NCBI RefSeq assembly: GCF_006715225.1 | Contig: NZ_VFMU01000001.1 | Coordinates: 3,968,001-4,032,000 of the forward strand | Direction of reading: 5' to 3' | DNA length: 64,000 nucleotides | Origin: Arthrobacter sp. SLBN-112 | GTDB lineage: Bacteria > Actinomycetota > Actinomycetes > Actinomycetales > Micrococcaceae | Part shown: positions 62,453 to 64,000 of the stretch, piece after piece | How positions within the stretch are numbered: the first letter of the stretch is position 1 | Layout of the letters: each line of letters begins with the position of its first letter | Made by a program: the position numbers and the translations under genes | The notes under the pieces: model-generated | The model's database searches: none | Told to the model about the DNA's origin: nothing | What the model saw: the letters and a program-made list of their open reading frames with translations, nothing else

Positions 62453-62495
62453 AAAGAGCGGGGCCGCCGGAATGAATCCGGCGGCCCCGCTCTTT
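62453..62495. terminator. perfect 19-bp terminator hairpin between convergent genes
   Basis: AAAGAGCGGGGCCGCCGGA pairs perfectly with its complement across a 5-nt loop. A/T residues at both ends let it serve both strands. Confidence 0.85.
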
Positions 62496-62569
62496 GGTTC
62501 CGGCGCTGGCCGGGCAGTGTCAGGCCAGGCACTCCCCAGGCTGCTTGAACCCGGGCCGCTCCTGCCGTC

Positions 62570-63622
62570 CTACTGCCGGTGCCCGCCCTGGTGCTGGTCC
62601 CCGTCCGGACCGTACTGGCCATCGGCAGGGTGGTCGGCACCGTGTTCTGCGTCCTGTCCCGGCCCGGGCTGTACTGTTCCCTGCTGTCCTGTTCCGTGCG
62701 GGCCTGGCCCGTGCTGGCCGTGGCCGGCGGCAGGACCCTGGGGCAGGCGGACGCCGTACTGCGGGCGTCCGTCCGGCAGGTCCGGGTAGCGGACCGACCG
62801 GACCGGGCTGGCCGGCTGTGCCGGCTGCTGGTGCTGGCCGCCGTCGTGCTGCTGGCCACTGTATTGCTGCCCGCTGTGCTGCGGGGCACTGTGCTGCTGG
62901 CCGCCGTCGTCCGGGTAGCCGTGCCCATCCTGGACGGGGACATCCTGGCCCGATCCGTCCTGGACGGATGAGCCGGAGGACCGCTGGCCGTAGGGGTCAT
63001 TCCAGCCGGCGGGACGGGCCGGACCCTGCTGTTGCCCCGGCTGCTGCTGGTGCTGGTACGGCTGGTTGTAGTAGTCGTGCTGGGTGTACCGACCCTGGCC
63101 GGATGCCGCATCCGAACGGGTCATGGGCAGCTGCTGCAGCAGGCGCCGCGCCTCATGGGCGGCCTCGGGCGCAACAATGACGTCGTAGCTGGTGGCCACC
63201 ACCTGGCTGGTGGACGTGAAGTCACGCTTGCCGCGCTGCATGGCGTAAGTGACGATGCCGAACAGCATGAAGAAGGCCGCACCCATCAGCACAGACGTCA
63301 TGATCGAGAAGTACCCGGGTGACGGTGCGAAGAAGGACAGCATGACGCCGACGAACAGGCCGAACCACATGCCGCTCAGCGCCCCCGAAAGAGCCACCCT
63401 GGGGTAGCTCAGGCGCCCCGTAACCCGCTCCACCATCTTCAGTTCGTTACCCACGATGGACACCATCTGGACCGGAAACTGCTGGTCTGCGAGGTAGTCC
63501 ACCGCCTTCTGGGCATCGAGGTAGGAGTTGTAGGAGCCTACGGTGTCACCGGTGGGTACGGCACGGGCGTCATCCGTACCGTTGGGGCCACCGGCCCTGG
63601 GAGCACCAAAAATGTTAGACAT
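62570..63622 (-). CDS. general stress protein with Gln/Gly/His-rich tail
   Basis: A 350-residue protein. The N-terminal domain (about 28-145) matches the general-stress YflT-like family: GSYNSYLDAQKAVDYLADQ followed by IVGNELKMVERVTGRLSYP, then two membrane helices (about 85-106, ALSGALSGMWFGLFVGVML, and 113-133). The rest is a 200-residue cytoplasmic tail rich in Gln, His, Gly and Pro, with repeats such as GQQYSGQQHDGGQH. The ATG at 63622 is preferred; an in-frame ATG at 63640 has no better ribosome site. The role is inferred only from the family. Confidence 0.8.
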   Translation of the reverse strand: MSNIFGAPRAGGPNGTDDARAVPTGDTVGSYNSYLDAQKAVDYLADQQFPVQMVSIVGNELKMVERVTGRLSYPRVALSGALSGMWFGLFVGVMLSFFAPSPGYFSIMTSVLMGAAFFMLFGIVTYAMQRGKRDFTSTSQVVATSYDVIVAPEAAHEARRLLQQLPMTRSDAASGQGRYTQHDYYNQPYQHQQQPGQQQGPARPAGWNDPYGQRSSGSSVQDGSGQDVPVQDGHGYPDDGGQQHSAPQHSGQQYSGQQHDGGQHQQPAQPASPVRSVRYPDLPDGRPQYGVRLPQGPAAGHGQHGPGPHGTGQQGTVQPGPGQDAEHGADHPADGQYGPDGDQHQGGHRQ

Positions 63623-63687
63623 AACCCCATTCTTGCCCATCAACGTGGGTGCTGCCTGTAAATTCAGCTAAAAGAGAGCAGACTCGG

Positions 63688-63693
63688 TAGCCT
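63688..63693 (+). promoter_or_regulatory. -10 element, leaderless PRC-barrel gene transcript
   Basis: TAGCCT ends 6 nt before the GTG start. The GTAGAG in between is not correctly spaced to be a ribosome site. Confidence 0.45.
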
Positions 63694-63699
63694 GTAGAG

Positions 63700-64000
63700 G
63701 TGAGTACAACACCTACCCGCGTCTTCGTGGCGCGCCTCCTGGGCCTCGATGTTTTCGACCCGCTGGGCGACCGGCTGGGCCGGTTGCGCGATGTTGTTGT
63801 GCTGTCCCGCGGAACCCAGGGAGCCCCGCACGTGGTGGGTATCGTGGTGGAAGTCCCGGGAAAGAAGCGCGTCTTCGTGCCCATGACGCGCATTACCTCG
63901 ATCGACCAGACCCAGATCATCTGCACGGGCCTGGTCAACCTGCGCCGGTTTGAACAGCGCGGAGCCGAAACACTGGTGGTGGCCGAAATGTTCGACCGGC
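63700..64000 (+). CDS. PRC-barrel protein, probably MgtE/CBS-type, 5' part only
   Basis: The first 100 codons of a gene cut by the window end. The visible part is a PRC-barrel-like domain: RVFVARLLGLDVFDPLGDRLGRLRDVVV (about 6-33) and HVVGIVVEVPGKKRVFVPMTRI (about 44-65). In related actinobacteria this arrangement precedes the MgtE N-terminal and CBS domains of a magnesium-transport-related protein, but that part is outside the window, so the assignment is provisional. The GTG start follows a TAGCCT by 6 nt. Confidence 0.65.
   Translation, partial: MSTTPTRVFVARLLGLDVFDPLGDRLGRLRDVVVLSRGTQGAPHVVGIVVEVPGKKRVFVPMTRITSIDQTQIICTGLVNLRRFEQRGAETLVVAEMFDR

Noticed and set aside
61552..63111. 519-codon minus-strand frame across pepP and the general-stress gene
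   Set aside because: It crosses a strong terminator and overlaps two identified genes in the wrong frame.

Overview
The window is chromosomal DNA from a high-GC actinomycete, most likely Arthrobacter, Pseudarthrobacter or a close relative in the Micrococcaceae. This rests on gene content and order: a UPF0182 membrane protein, SigK/RskA, AdnAB, UvrD2, MoeZ, a DUF3107 protein, and a coproporphyrin-type heme cluster with hemQ (chdC). GTG and TTG starts are common. I see no insertion sequence, prophage, CRISPR array, plasmid gene or rRNA. Nearly every base belongs to an ordinary core gene.

Layout. 1-6.4 kb: a lipoprotein (cut by the window edge), a J-domain protein, trmL, the sigma/anti-sigma pair sigK-rskA, and a leftward etfB-etfA-deacetylase operon. 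6.6-20.5 kb: envelope and stress functions: an HtrA-type protease, a TPM-domain coiled-coil protein next to PspA, photolyase, a cytochrome b-like membrane protein, two initiator tRNA genes, the UPF0182 protein, a PDZ-Lon secreted-type protease and a zincin-like protein. 20.5-34 kb: DNA maintenance: a YgjP-like metallopeptidase, uvrD2, nudC, a phosphotransferase, the operon atl-adnA-adnB, and a DnaQ-like exonuclease. 34-36.8 kb: a polar amino-acid ABC transporter preceded by a 33-codon ORF that ends in tandem Cys codons. 36.9-49.5 kb: one heme cluster, hemL, hemB, hemD, hemC, cpfC, chdC, cgoX and hemE leftward and hemA rightward. It encodes every step from glutamyl-tRNA to heme b by the coproporphyrin route, plus an embedded LLM flavin oxidoreductase and an exported Ala/Pro-rich protein. 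49.6-55.5 kb: moeZ, a TetR regulator, DUF3107, a small membrane protein, and thiamine genes (thiO-thiS-thiG behind a TPP riboswitch, thiE divergent). 55.5-64 kb: an RNB ribonuclease, a DEAD-box helicase with an orphan DNA methyltransferase 8 nt behind it, a PHP phosphoesterase, aminopeptidase P, a general-stress membrane protein and the start of a PRC-barrel/MgtE-like gene.

Two architectural patterns recur. First, about a dozen genes have a TANNNT hexamer ending 6-9 nt before the start codon and no Shine-Dalgarno sequence. This is the signature of leaderless mRNAs. Second, most convergent gene pairs are separated by a strong hairpin without a U-tract; in four of them the stem is 19-28 bp. One of these palindromes contains the stop codons of both flanking genes at its two ends. 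I found no clearly new enzymatic system. The best candidates for undescribed biology are the Cys-ending leader ORF with two mutually exclusive hairpins, the exported protein inside the heme cluster with a palindrome in the chdC promoter region, the J-domain/NERD-like fusion, and the helicase-methyltransferase pair.
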